64,000 nucleotides of DNA, from positions 372,001-436,000 of the forward strand of contig JAAVHP010000012.1 in NCBI GenBank assembly GCA_014799665.1. The letters run 5' to 3'. This DNA comes from Clostridiales bacterium. Its GTDB lineage: Bacteria > Bacillota > Clostridia > Christensenellales > Pumilibacteraceae. Each line of letters opens with the position of its first letter. Positions within the stretch are counted from its first letter, which is position 1. Of the stretch, positions 32,109 to 40,262 are shown piece by piece. The notes under the pieces were generated by a model. It searched no databases. It was not told the origin of the DNA and saw only the letters and a list, made by a program, of their open reading frames with translations. The position numbers and the translations under genes were made by a program.

Positions 32109-33199
32109 GAACGGTTTCGGCATCGCCGCACATAACCAATAAAGGCAATTCGACGCGCCGAATCATGATCGACGTGTTGATCGCGCTTTTGCCGTGCCTT
32201 ATCGCGGTGGCGGTGTTTTTCGGCTACCACGTGATTATCAATCTCGTAACGTGCTTGCTGTTTTGCTTCGGTACGGAATTGCTTTACAACCTGATTTTGA
32301 GCAAAAAGTGGAATAGGGACGGGGTAAAACAGTCGAGTGTGACCGATCTGTCGTTTGCCGTTACGGCGGTCATACTGACGCTCAACCTGCCCGCGGTAAT
32401 GCCCGTTAATATTTGGGGCGTGAACGCTACGAACGCTACGGGCGAGATTGTGTTCAGCTTCGACACCGTCGTTTTGTGCGCGCTCGGCTCGATTTTCGCT
32501 ATCGCACTCGTAAAAATGCTGTTCGGCGGGCTGGGGCGAAACTTCGCAAACCCCGCTTGCACGGGCAGGATATTCCTGTTTATAGCGTTCGGCGGCGCTG
32601 GTGCGTTCAACCTGACGAGCTCGATCTTCGGTAGCGGCATGGCGGCGACGGGCGCGACATGGCTGGGTACGCGCGAGAGCGTTACGGGTAGTATGCTCCT
32701 CGATATGTTCCTCGGCAATACCGCGACGGCGGCGGTGGGCGAAACGTGCGTTATCGCAATACTCGTCGGCTGCGTTTATCTCTCCGTAAGAAAGGTTATC
32801 GATTTCCGCGTGCCGCTCATGACGGTATGCTCATTCGCGCTGTTCATATTCTTGTTTGACGTAGTACCGAGCGGAGCAAAGGGCGTTGATCTTGCGACCG
32901 AAACTGCGGCGCACGTACTGTCGGGCGGACTGCTGTTCGGCTCGGTGTTCATGGCGACCGATTACGCGACGAGCCCCAATACCTTTGCGGGCAAAGCGGT
33001 GTTTTGCGTGGGTATAGGACTGCTCACGGCATTGATCCGCGCGTTCGGCGGCTTTCCCGAGGGCTTCTCGTTCGCGCTCTTGATCATGAATATTGTAACG
33101 CCGCTTATCGATAAATATATTGTTCCCAAGCCGTTCGGCTATGTGAAACCGCCCAAAAAGGCTAAAAACGACGGGAAAAAGGAGGCGAGCCGTGAGTAA
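32105..33199 (+). CDS. rnfD: Rnf complex subunit D
   Basis: The 364-residue integral membrane subunit has about ten helices. FMN is expected on Thr in the motif TGAT (in MAATGATWLGTRE), as in other RnfD/NqrB proteins. The segment GRNFANPACTGRIF is a family marker, and the C-terminus is basic. ATG 32105 overlaps the rnfC stop. ApbE, encoded at 9008-10156, is the likely flavin transferase. Confidence 0.95.
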   Translation: MRTVSASPHITNKGNSTRRIMIDVLIALLPCLIAVAVFFGYHVIINLVTCLLFCFGTELLYNLILSKKWNRDGVKQSSVTDLSFAVTAVILTLNLPAVMPVNIWGVNATNATGEIVFSFDTVVLCALGSIFAIALVKMLFGGLGRNFANPACTGRIFLFIAFGGAGAFNLTSSIFGSGMAATGATWLGTRESVTGSMLLDMFLGNTATAAVGETCVIAILVGCVYLSVRKVIDFRVPLMTVCSFALFIFLFDVVPSGAKGVDLATETAAHVLSGGLLFGSVFMATDYATSPNTFAGKAVFCVGIGLLTALIRAFGGFPEGFSFALLIMNIVTPLIDKYIVPKPFGYVKPPKKAKNDGKKEASRE

Positions 33200-33830
33200 A
33201 TCGGTCATGAACGCACTGAAAGCGACCGCCGTCCTTGTGTGTATAACCGTAGTGTGCGTGGGCGTGCTTACGCTGTGTAATATGTTCTTTCCTAAGTACG
33301 TGCCGACGCTCGACGCCGCCACCGCTAAGCTTATCAATTCGATTTGCCCTACGGGCACTACGGACGAAAAAGCGTTCGACGAGGACTATATAGTCATACT
33401 CGAAGAAGGCGATTACGGCGTTAAGCTTGACGACTTCAACAAAACGAACAAATTGACAAAGGCTGAGATCCTCGCCGTATACCGCGAGCAAAAGGGCGTG
33501 CACCAAAACGCGTTCATCGTAGAGAGCAAGTCGACTGGGCGCGACGGCGACGTAGTTATCCTTACTGCGTACCTAAACGACATAATACTCGGCGCAACCG
33601 TAAAGAAGCAAGGCGAGAGCTATTGGGAGAAACTGCCCGACGATCTTTTCGCCGAGCTTAAAGGCAAGCCGTTCGAGCCGATCGACCTGAACGGGTTGGT
33701 GGGCAAGACGGGCGCAACGCTGTCGCTGTCGGCGATCGAGCGCGCCGTAAACCTATCGAATACGTTTGCAAAGGCAATCGCCGCGAACGTGCACGGTTAT
33801 ATAGTCGACGTAGGGGGCGCTAATGAGTAA
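33192..33830 (+). CDS. rnfG: Rnf complex subunit G
   Basis: The 212-residue subunit has one N-terminal membrane helix (about residues 7-28) and an extracytoplasmic FMN-binding domain. The flavinylation site is LVGKTGATLSLSAI, where Thr in TGATLS carries FMN. GTG 33192 with GGAGG 11 bases upstream overlaps the rnfD end by 8 bases. Confidence 0.94.
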   Translation: MSKSVMNALKATAVLVCITVVCVGVLTLCNMFFPKYVPTLDAATAKLINSICPTGTTDEKAFDEDYIVILEEGDYGVKLDDFNKTNKLTKAEILAVYREQKGVHQNAFIVESKSTGRDGDVVILTAYLNDIILGATVKKQGESYWEKLPDDLFAELKGKPFEPIDLNGLVGKTGATLSLSAIERAVNLSNTFAKAIAANVHGYIVDVGGANE

Positions 33831-34428
33831 GCAAGAACTGAAAAAGACGGCGCTCGGCGGACTTACGAACAACCCCGTGTTCGTGCTAGTGCTCGGTATG
33901 TGCCCGACGATAGCCAAGTCCGATAACGTAATAAACGCCTTGTCGCTCGGGCTGTGCACGGCGTTCGTTTTGATATTCTCCAACCTGATAATATCGGCGC
34001 TACGCAAGGTGATACCCGACAAGGTGCATCTTCCCGCATACATAGTTATAATCGCTTCGCTCGTCACTTTCGTGCAAATGGTAGTGTCGTCGTTCCTGCC
34101 GTCGCTAAACGACAGTATCGGCGCGTTTATATCGCTCATTACGGTCAACTGCATAATTTTAGGGCGTGCCGAAGCATTTGCCGGCAAGAATAAGGTACTG
34201 CCGTCGCTCATCGACGGACTGAGCATGGGCGTGGGCTTTATCGCCGCAATAACGTTGCTCGGTGCGGTGCGGCAGCTGTTGACGGTCGTTTTCGGCAGCG
34301 GGTTTTTCGATAAAACCATGGGCGGGTTTATTGTGCTCGGGCTTGTGATGGCTGTGTTCAACGCCGTGTATTCGATAGTTAAGAATAGGATAAACAATAA
34401 GCCGCTTATCGAAAAGGGTGGTGCGTGA
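33823..34428 (+). CDS. rnfE: Rnf complex subunit E
   Basis: The 201-residue membrane subunit has six helices and is homologous to RnfA in inverted topology. Markers: NPVFVLVLGMCPTIAKSDN and LITVNCIILGRAEAF, where the Cys may bind an iron centre together with RnfA. It overlaps rnfG by 8 bases. Confidence 0.95.
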   Translation: MSKQELKKTALGGLTNNPVFVLVLGMCPTIAKSDNVINALSLGLCTAFVLIFSNLIISALRKVIPDKVHLPAYIVIIASLVTFVQMVVSSFLPSLNDSIGAFISLITVNCIILGRAEAFAGKNKVLPSLIDGLSMGVGFIAAITLLGAVRQLLTVVFGSGFFDKTMGGFIVLGLVMAVFNAVYSIVKNRINNKPLIEKGGA

Positions 34429-34429
34429 T

Positions 34430-35017
34430 ATGGAATATATGCTCGTAATAGTTTCGATAGTGATTTCCGGCATACTCACAAATAACGTAGTGCTCAACCA
34501 AAGCATAGGAATGTGCCCCTTCCTCGGCGTCAGCAAAAAAACGCAGTCGGCGGTGGGTATGGGGCTTGCCGTCACCTTCGTAATAACGGTCGCTTCGGTC
34601 GTTTGCTGGATAATCTACACCTTCGTTCTTGACCCGCTTGGCGTGGGGTATCTGAGCACCGTCGCGTTCATACTCGTTATCGCTTCGCTCGTTCAGCTAC
34701 TGGATATAGTGCTCAAAAAGCTTTCGCCCACGCTGTACGGCTCGCTGGGCGTGTACCTGGCGCTTATTACGACAAACTGCGCCGTGCTCGGTACCGCCAA
34801 CTCGGTCGTTGCGCAGGGCTTGGACTTTTTCCAAACGCTTATAACAGGTATCTCTGTTGGGATAGGGTTCACCGTCGCGCTCATACTCATGGCGGGCATA
34901 CGCGAAAAGCAAGAGCTTTACGATATACCCAAACCCTTCCGCGGCTTCCCGATAGCGCTCGTTACGGCGGGCATAATGGCTATGGCGTTCTACGGCTTCG
35001 CGGGACTTACGTTTTAA
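34430..35017 (+). CDS. rnfA: Rnf complex subunit A
   Basis: The 195-residue membrane subunit has six helices, with NNVVLNQSIGMCPFLGVSKK and LITTNCAVLGTANSV, the Cys of which pairs with RnfE. I start at ATG 34430, behind GGGTGG; a GTG at 34418 overlaps rnfE. The operon order here is C-D-G-E-A-B, the usual Clostridial order. Confidence 0.95.
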   Translation: MEYMLVIVSIVISGILTNNVVLNQSIGMCPFLGVSKKTQSAVGMGLAVTFVITVASVVCWIIYTFVLDPLGVGYLSTVAFILVIASLVQLLDIVLKKLSPTLYGSLGVYLALITTNCAVLGTANSVVAQGLDFFQTLITGISVGIGFTVALILMAGIREKQELYDIPKPFRGFPIALVTAGIMAMAFYGFAGLTF

Positions 35018-35080
35018 TTATAATCGAGTAATCAGCTTTTCAAAATAGAAAAGGGGACCGCGTAGCGGTGTCGGGCATTT

Positions 35081-35893
35081 ATGGAGATCTTTTTACAAAT
35101 CATAGTCCCTATATTGATAATAGGCGCGTTCGCGGCGGTATTCGCGTTCTGCCTGTCGTACCTGGGCGATAAAATGAGCGTAGACCGCGATCCGCGCATA
35201 GACGATATAGAGCGCAATCTTTCGGGCGCGAACTGCGGCGGGTGCGGGTATGCGGGCTGTTCGCAGTTTGCGGAAGCGCTTTTCAAGGGCGAAGCCGAGC
35301 TATCGCGTTGTAACCCCACACCGCCCGAGAACAAGAAGAACATTGCGCGCATACTTGGCATGAGCGCCGACGACAGCAAGCAAACGATGGCGGTCGTGCA
35401 TTGTGCGGGCGGCAACCGCGCAGAGGATAAGTACGAGTATCAGGGCTTCGGCGATTGCAAGAGCGCGCAGGTGCTCGCGGGCGGAAGCAAGGCGTGCGAA
35501 TACGGTTGCATGGGCTTGTGCTCGTGCGTGTCGGCGTGCGCGTTTAACGCTGTGGAAATTTGCAAGGATACGGGTGCAAGCAAGGTATATCCCGAAAAAT
35601 GTACGTCGTGCGGCAGGTGCGTGTCGGTGTGTCCCAAAAAGCTGATAGGGCGCATACCCAAAACGGCTAAGGTGTATATAGCTTGCTCGAATACGACAAA
35701 AGGCAAGGAGGTCATGAACGTTTGCAAGGTAGGCTGTATCGGCTGCGGTAAGTGCGAGCGTACGTGCGAGAGCGGCGCGATAAAGCTTAATAACAATCTC
35801 GCCGCAATAGATTACGATAAGTGTATCGGCTGTTATAAATGCGCCGACGCTTGCCCGAGAAAATGTATTGTTAAATTAGGAATTAGTAATTAG
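35081..35893 (+). CDS. rnfB: Rnf complex subunit B
   Basis: The 270-residue ferredoxin-like subunit accepts electrons from ferredoxin. It has one N-terminal membrane helix, a 4Fe-4S motif NCGGCGYAGC with a further C, and ferredoxin-type clusters CTSCGRCVSVCP, CIGCGKCERTC and CIGCYKCADACP. The 63-base gap from rnfA holds a small hairpin ACCGCGTAGCGGT. Its last four codons (GISN) fall within an AT-rich repeat, so the true end of the ancestral protein may differ. Confidence 0.93.
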   Translation: MEIFLQIIVPILIIGAFAAVFAFCLSYLGDKMSVDRDPRIDDIERNLSGANCGGCGYAGCSQFAEALFKGEAELSRCNPTPPENKKNIARILGMSADDSKQTMAVVHCAGGNRAEDKYEYQGFGDCKSAQVLAGGSKACEYGCMGLCSCVSACAFNAVEICKDTGASKVYPEKCTSCGRCVSVCPKKLIGRIPKTAKVYIACSNTTKGKEVMNVCKVGCIGCGKCERTCESGAIKLNNNLAAIDYDKCIGCYKCADACPRKCIVKLGISN

Positions 35894-35961
35894 AAATTAA
35901 AAGAGCGGTTGTACAAGCTTTTCTGTACAGCCGCTCTCTATTATTACAAATAATTCCTAAT
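35875..35961. repeat. AT-rich intergenic repeat, copy 1, with hairpin
   Basis: AATTAGGAATTAGTAATTAG at the left and AATTCCTAATT at the right frame a 14-bp hairpin (35902-35937, AGAGCGGTTGTACA with one G-U). It overlaps the rnfB stop codon and ends before the gdhA stop. The hairpin could stop both genes. Related copies are at 44560, 46254, 47400 and, in part, 54173. Confidence 0.65.
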
Positions 35962-35964
35962 TGC

Positions 35965-37314
35965 TTACACGCCCTGCGCTATCATCGCTTGCGCGACTTT
36001 TAAGAAGCCAGCAATGTTCGCGCCCGAAACGTAATCGGTAGGCGAGGCGAACTGCTTAGCCGCTTCCGAGGTCTTTTCGAATATACCGGCCATGATGCCT
36101 TTGAGCTTGTTATCGACTTCTTCGAAAGTCCATGCCAGCCGTTGCGAATTCTGGCTCATTTCGAGCGCGGAAACCGCTACGCCGCCTGCGTTCGCCGCTT
36201 TTGCGGGCATAAACAGCACTTTTGCGTGTTGGAACACGTTTATGGCTTCGGTAGTCGACGGCATATTCGCTCCCTCGCCGACAGCGGTAACGCCGTTCTT
36301 GACAAGCGTTTTTGCATCGTTTTCGTTGAGCTCGTTTTGAGTCGCGCAGGGTAGGGCGACGTCGCACTTCACCGACCAAACCTTTTTGCAGTTCGGATCG
36401 TTAGGGTCGGTCACGTGATATTCGGCGCTTTTTACGCGGTCGGCGTATTCTTTAATTCGCCCGCGCTTAACTTCTTTAATATCCTTAACGACTTCGAGAT
36501 CGATGCCGTTCTTGTCGTATACCCAGCCCGTCGAATCGGACATGGTGACGACTTTTGCGCCGAGCTCTGTCGCTTTTTGCGCCGCGTAGATAGCTACATT
36601 ACCCGAGCCCGAAATAGCAACAGTCTTGCCTTTAAGGCTTTTGCCGTTCGCATTAAGCATATTCTCGACTATGTATACAAGTCCGTAGCCCGTCGCTTCG
36701 GTGCGGGCGAGCGAGCCGCCGTAGGTGAGACCTTTGCCCGTGAGCACGCCCTCGTAAAGGTTTTTAATGCGCTTATACTGTCCGTACATATAACCGATTT
36801 CGCGTCCGCCTACACCTATATCGCCCGCGGGTACGTCGGTGTCCGCGCCGATATGGCGGGATAGTTCGGTCATAAAGCTTTGGCAAAATTCGCGGATCTC
36901 GCGCTCAGACTTACCCTTGGGATCAAAGTCAGAGCCGCCCTTGCCGCCACCTATAGGTAAACCTGTAAGCGAGTTTTTGAATATTTGCTCAAACCCCAAG
37001 AATTTGATTATGGAAAGATTGACCGACGGGTGAAGCCTAAGCCCGCCTTTGTACGGACCGATAGCGTTATTGAACTGAATGCGGTAGCCGCGGTTTACTC
37101 GCATATTGCCTTTATCGTCCGTCCACGGTACTCTGAACATTATCTGTCTGTCCGGCTCGGTAATGCGTTCGAGTATAGCGTTGTTCTTGTAAACGCTGTC
37201 GCTCTCGACTACGGGCTTAATGGTGGTAAGCACTTCGTCGACCGCCTGCATGAACTCAGGCTGTCCTGCGTTTCTCGCGGCAACCTCCGCGCGCACTTCT
37301 TCGATGTATGACAT
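35965..37314 (-). CDS. gdhA: Glutamate dehydrogenase
   Basis: The 449-residue hexameric-type enzyme interconverts glutamate with 2-oxoglutarate and ammonia. Motifs: PYKGGLRLHPSVN and GGGKGGSDFDPKGKS with the catalytic Lys, MPAGD-type segment DVPAGDIGVGGREIGYM, and the Rossmann motif SGSGNVAIYA. Length and sequence match the Clostridium symbiosum type; NAD versus NADP use cannot be fixed. ATG 37314 is behind a GGAGG. It has its own promoter and a leader hairpin, and converges on rnfB. Confidence 0.95.
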   Translation of the reverse strand: MSYIEEVRAEVAARNAGQPEFMQAVDEVLTTIKPVVESDSVYKNNAILERITEPDRQIMFRVPWTDDKGNMRVNRGYRIQFNNAIGPYKGGLRLHPSVNLSIIKFLGFEQIFKNSLTGLPIGGGKGGSDFDPKGKSEREIREFCQSFMTELSRHIGADTDVPAGDIGVGGREIGYMYGQYKRIKNLYEGVLTGKGLTYGGSLARTEATGYGLVYIVENMLNANGKSLKGKTVAISGSGNVAIYAAQKATELGAKVVTMSDSTGWVYDKNGIDLEVVKDIKEVKRGRIKEYADRVKSAEYHVTDPNDPNCKKVWSVKCDVALPCATQNELNENDAKTLVKNGVTAVGEGANMPSTTEAINVFQHAKVLFMPAKAANAGGVAVSALEMSQNSQRLAWTFEEVDNKLKGIMAGIFEKTSEAAKQFASPTDYVSGANIAGFLKVAQAMIAQGV

Positions 37315-37330
37315 AATTCCTCCAAAATAC

Positions 37331-37358
37331 AAGGGCACTGTAATATTACAGCGCCCTT
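37331..37358 (-). promoter_or_regulatory. Palindrome in the gdhA leader
   Basis: AAGGGCGCTGTAAT is followed directly by ATTACAGTGCCCTT on the minus strand; in RNA all 14 pairs form with one G-U. It lies just before the ribosome binding site and could be an operator or an mRNA-stabilising hairpin. Confidence 0.55.
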
Positions 37359-37375
37359 GCCGAATTTGCGTTTTT

Positions 37376-37404
37376 ATTATATGCTTATAAGCTAATAATG
37401 TCAA
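37376..37404 (-). promoter_or_regulatory. gdhA promoter
   Basis: On the minus strand: TTGACA (37399-37404), 17-base spacer, TATAAT (37376-37381), both perfect. Three TTTGAAAT boxes lie upstream (37408-37415, 37422-37429, 37432-37439 on the + strand). The strength suggests high constitutive expression unless the leader palindrome is a control site. Confidence 0.85.
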
Positions 37405-37575
37405 GCATTTGAAATATCCATTTTGAAATTTTTTGAAATTTTTATGCGGTATATTTTAATAATTACGCAATTATAATTATATAATTATCGCGAATAAGTA
37501 GGGTATAAAAATATAAAAATAGCCCGTTTTAAGACGAAATAAACGAAAGTGTATGAATATCGAATTAAACACTTG

Positions 37576-37604
37576 TTGCAAAAAGGTTAAAAAAATGGTA
37601 CAAT
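37576..37604 (+). promoter_or_regulatory. degV promoter
   Basis: TTGCAA (37576-37581), 17-base spacer, TACAAT (37599-37604). The leader is about 40 bases with a small hairpin GCAAC-TTAT-GTTGC and a GAGG site. Confidence 0.7.
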
Positions 37605-37652
37605 GTTAATAAATTAGGTACGGCAACTTATGTTGCGTAAGAGGAAACGATC

Positions 37653-38489
37653 ATGGTTCATTTCATAGTAGACAGCACGTTCGGCTTGACGCGCGATTGG
37701 GCGCAGGCGAACGGTATAAGAATAGTGAGCTTAACGCTGCTTCTCGGGAACAAGGAGTACGAGGAGGGCGCGCCTGACGAGTGGACGGAGTTCTACGACG
37801 AGTTCGTGCGGTGCAAGGCGGCGTGCAAAACATCGCAGCCGTCGCCGCGTAAGTTCCAGGACGCTATCGACGAGGTTTACGCGGAGGATCCCGACGGCGA
37901 GGTCATGATATTCACCATTGCCGATCGACTGAGCGGAACTATCGGCTCGGCGCAGATAGCCGTTTCGCAGTACGAGGGCAAAAAGATCACGGCGATCAAT
38001 TCGGGCGAGGCGGGACCGTCGGCGCTCATGTTTATTGAGGAAATGGTCAAGGCGCGCGATAACGGCGCGGGCTACGACGAGCTTTTGGCGGTCTGCGACG
38101 ATCTTAAAGAGCGTATCGCAATGCAGTTTATTCCCGAGAGCCTTACCGAGCTTGCGCGCGGTGGCAGGGTGAATAAGCTGCTCTCCGCGGTCGGGAACAT
38201 ACTTAAAATAAAGCCTGTTTTCGAGTTTGCCAAAAATGATCTGTCGGTGTACGCCAAGACTTTGGGGCTTAACCGTGCGATCGAAGCGGCGATAGCGCAT
38301 CTGCCTGAAAAGTTCGACGAGCTGCTCGTTTATTATATAGGGAACGATAAGAACGTTGCGGCGTTAAAGGACAGACTGTTTCGTAAGTTCGGCATGAGCG
38401 ATATTCGCGTAGTGCCTATGTGCCCGGTGGGCGGTATTCATATCGGAGTCGGTACGGTCGGTATCGTCACTCTTGCGAGTAAGAATTAA
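37653..38489 (+). CDS. DegV family fatty-acid-binding protein
   Basis: The 278-residue protein has the DegV pattern: HFIVDSTFGL at the start, KTSQPSP, IADRLSGTIGSAQ, GGRVNKLLSAVGNILKIKP and a C-terminal GPVG-like PVGGIHIGVGTVGIV. DegV proteins bind a fatty acid and, as FakB, present it to the kinase FakA for phosphorylation. No fakA is in the window. It is a single-gene unit with a terminator. Confidence 0.92.
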   Translation: MVHFIVDSTFGLTRDWAQANGIRIVSLTLLLGNKEYEEGAPDEWTEFYDEFVRCKAACKTSQPSPRKFQDAIDEVYAEDPDGEVMIFTIADRLSGTIGSAQIAVSQYEGKKITAINSGEAGPSALMFIEEMVKARDNGAGYDELLAVCDDLKERIAMQFIPESLTELARGGRVNKLLSAVGNILKIKPVFEFAKNDLSVYAKTLGLNRAIEAAIAHLPEKFDELLVYYIGNDKNVAALKDRLFRKFGMSDIRVVPMCPVGGIHIGVGTVGIVTLASKN

Positions 38490-38504
38490 ATTGTGTTTGA
38501 CTGT

Positions 38505-38540
38505 GACCGATTGGTGTTAATATCCGTCGGTCGTTTTTTT
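38505..38540 (+). terminator. Terminator after degV
   Basis: GACCGA pairs with TCGGTC around a 16-base loop and is followed by GTTTTTTT. Confidence 0.7.
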
Positions 38541-38695
38541 GAATAATTTTTATCTATCGTTCTATGCGGACGACCTTTTGAATACAATTAGGTATGTGGT
38601 CGAGGTACTGGCACGGGATTAGGCAAATATAGCGTTTATTCGCGTTTAATCGCCGATCCTCGACAAAACCTATATGGTATTATTGAGAGGTCCGA

Positions 38696-39463
38696 ATGAG
38701 GTTTTTGGTTGTCAAACGCAGGACGATAATCATAGCGGTGCTTGCGGCTGCGGTAATAGCGTTTGCTTTGACGGGCGTGTATTACACGGGCGCCGCCGCT
38801 ATCTACAACAACGTAAGTCCCAAGAAAGTGCCGATATACTCGGTGGAAACGGACGAAAAAGCGGTAGCGCTCACGTTCGACGCCGCTTGGGGCGCGGATA
38901 AAACGCTCGGGATACTCCAAACGCTCGAAGAAAAAGACGCGTGCGCAACGTTCTTTCTGGTGAGCTTTTGGGCGGAGAAGTACGAAACCGAGCTTAAAAC
39001 GCTCGCGGCTTCCGACCGAATAGAGATCGGTACGCATTCCGCTACGCACCCGTACATGTCTAAGCTGAGTAAGAGTCAGATATCGCTCGAACTGTCGACG
39101 AGCAAGTCGTTGATTGAGAGCATTTCGGGGCGAAAGATTGAGCTATTCCGCCCGCCATACGGCGATTATTCGGATACGCTCATCGACGAGGCTAAGGCGC
39201 AGGGGCTGTACACCATACAGTGGGATGTGGATTCGCTGGACTGGAAAGGTATTTCCAAGGACCAGATCGCGTCGCGGATAGTAGGGGCGTGCCGCAACGG
39301 CTCGATCGTGCTCATGCACAACGATGGAAAGCATACGCTGGAAGCCTTACCTGCAATCATTGACGGGCTGCGTGCCAAAGGGTTTACGTTCAAGACGGTA
39401 GGAGAATTGATCTACAAAGACAACTATACGATCGATCATACGGGTAGACAAATAAGGAGCTGA
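38696..39463 (+). CDS. Polysaccharide deacetylase, PdaB-like
   Basis: The 255-residue protein has an N-terminal membrane anchor (about residues 10-32) and a NodB deacetylase domain. Motifs: ALTFDAAWGADK (metal Asp; the DAAWG form is typical of PdaB), GTHSATHPYMSK, FRPPYGDYSD and LDWKG, and IVLMHNDG. It should remove acetyl groups from N-acetylated glycan, probably peptidoglycan. PdaB members are linked to spore formation, which would fit spoIVFB at 47795. A GAGAGG site precedes ATG 38696. Confidence 0.88.
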   Translation: MRFLVVKRRTIIIAVLAAAVIAFALTGVYYTGAAAIYNNVSPKKVPIYSVETDEKAVALTFDAAWGADKTLGILQTLEEKDACATFFLVSFWAEKYETELKTLAASDRIEIGTHSATHPYMSKLSKSQISLELSTSKSLIESISGRKIELFRPPYGDYSDTLIDEAKAQGLYTIQWDVDSLDWKGISKDQIASRIVGACRNGSIVLMHNDGKHTLEALPAIIDGLRAKGFTFKTVGELIYKDNYTIDHTGRQIRS

Positions 39464-39471
39464 ATACTTAA

Positions 39472-40116
39472 ATGAAAAACGAAAAATCGACCAATACGGT
39501 GTTCTTGCAGGGGCGGATCGGCTCGGAAATAGAATACTCACACGATCTCTACGGCGAACGGTTCTATGAGTTCAAGCTCAACGTTCCGCGGTTGAGCGAG
39601 CATCTCGACGTGATACCTATCACGGCGGGTGAGCAGCTTGTCGGTGGACTTAGCGTTGGCGACGCCGTGGCGGTGGTGGGGCAGTTCCGCAGCTTTAACC
39701 GTCCGGACGGCGAGCGGTCGAGACTGATTTTGAGCGTGTTCGCGCGCGAAATCGTACAACCGAAGGACGATATCAATCCCAATACCGCCGAGCTTATCGG
39801 GTACATATGCAAGCCGCCCATATACCGCACTACGCCGTTCAATCGAGAGATTTGCGACGTTTTGCTCGCCGTCAATCGCGCGTATTCCAAGTCCGATTAT
39901 ATCCCGTGCATTGCGTGGGGCAAGAATGCCAGGCTTATCAAGAATGCGCCGGTCGGGCAGAAGCTCGACGTTACCGGGCGCATTCAGTCGCGGCAGTATA
40001 CCAAGCGGCTCGAAAACGGCGAGACTGAACAGCGCACCGCTTATGAGTTTTCTATCGGCGGGCTCGAATTTATGCAGAAAGACGCCGAGGTCGCTTCGAC
40101 CGCCGACGAAGAGTGA
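39472..40116 (+). CDS. Single-stranded DNA-binding protein with two OB folds
   Basis: The 214-residue protein contains two SSB-like OB folds in tandem: residues about 5-95 (FLQGRIGSEIEYSHD, FYEFKLNVPR, GDAVAVVGQFRSF) and 105-205 (LIGYICKPPIYRTT, DVLLAVNRAY, YIPCIAWGKNA, LDVTGRIQSRQY). The second has the better SSB match. An acidic C-terminal end (ADEE) may recruit partners as in SSB. Standard SSB has one fold and forms tetramers; two-fold versions form dimers. It follows the deacetylase by 8 bases. Confidence 0.78.
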   Translation: MKNEKSTNTVFLQGRIGSEIEYSHDLYGERFYEFKLNVPRLSEHLDVIPITAGEQLVGGLSVGDAVAVVGQFRSFNRPDGERSRLILSVFAREIVQPKDDINPNTAELIGYICKPPIYRTTPFNREICDVLLAVNRAYSKSDYIPCIAWGKNARLIKNAPVGQKLDVTGRIQSRQYTKRLENGETEQRTAYEFSIGGLEFMQKDAEVASTADEE

Positions 40117-40125
40117 TTTTTTTTC

Positions 40126-40255
40126 GTTACTTCTTTGAAAAGAAGTAACCAAGAAACTTTTACATTAAACATCGAAACCCCGTCAAATATTTTGACGGGG
40201 TTTCGATGTTTGAATTAAAGTTTTCTTCGCTTCCTTCTTGTTCACAAGAAGGAAG
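40126..40255. repeat. Composite of three stem-loops between converging genes
   Basis: Stem-loop 1 (40126-40149) has 10 bp (GTTACTTCTT) and loop TGAA. Stem-loop 2 (40167-40211) has a perfect 21-bp stem and a 3-base loop. Stem-loop 3 (40230-40255) has 12 bp (CTTCCTTCTTGT). The middle one is a plausible bidirectional terminator for the SSB gene and the beta-propeller gene; the outer two match the pyrimidine/purine palindrome type at 16064. Confidence 0.75.
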
Positions 40256-40262
40256 AAAAACA

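Larger units (their letters stand above)
37315..37652. other. Divergent intergenic region gdhA/degV
   Basis: This 338-base AT-rich gap contains the gdhA leader and promoter, three TTTGAAAT boxes, an AT-only stretch of about 100 bases (37440-37560) with no other visible element, and the degV promoter and leader. No RNA gene was recognised. Confidence 0.6.

Noticed and set aside
37408..37439. TTTGAAAT boxes as a CRISPR-like or replication-origin (DnaA box) cluster
   Set aside because: The units are 8 bases, do not match TTATCCACA, and sit upstream of a strong promoter.
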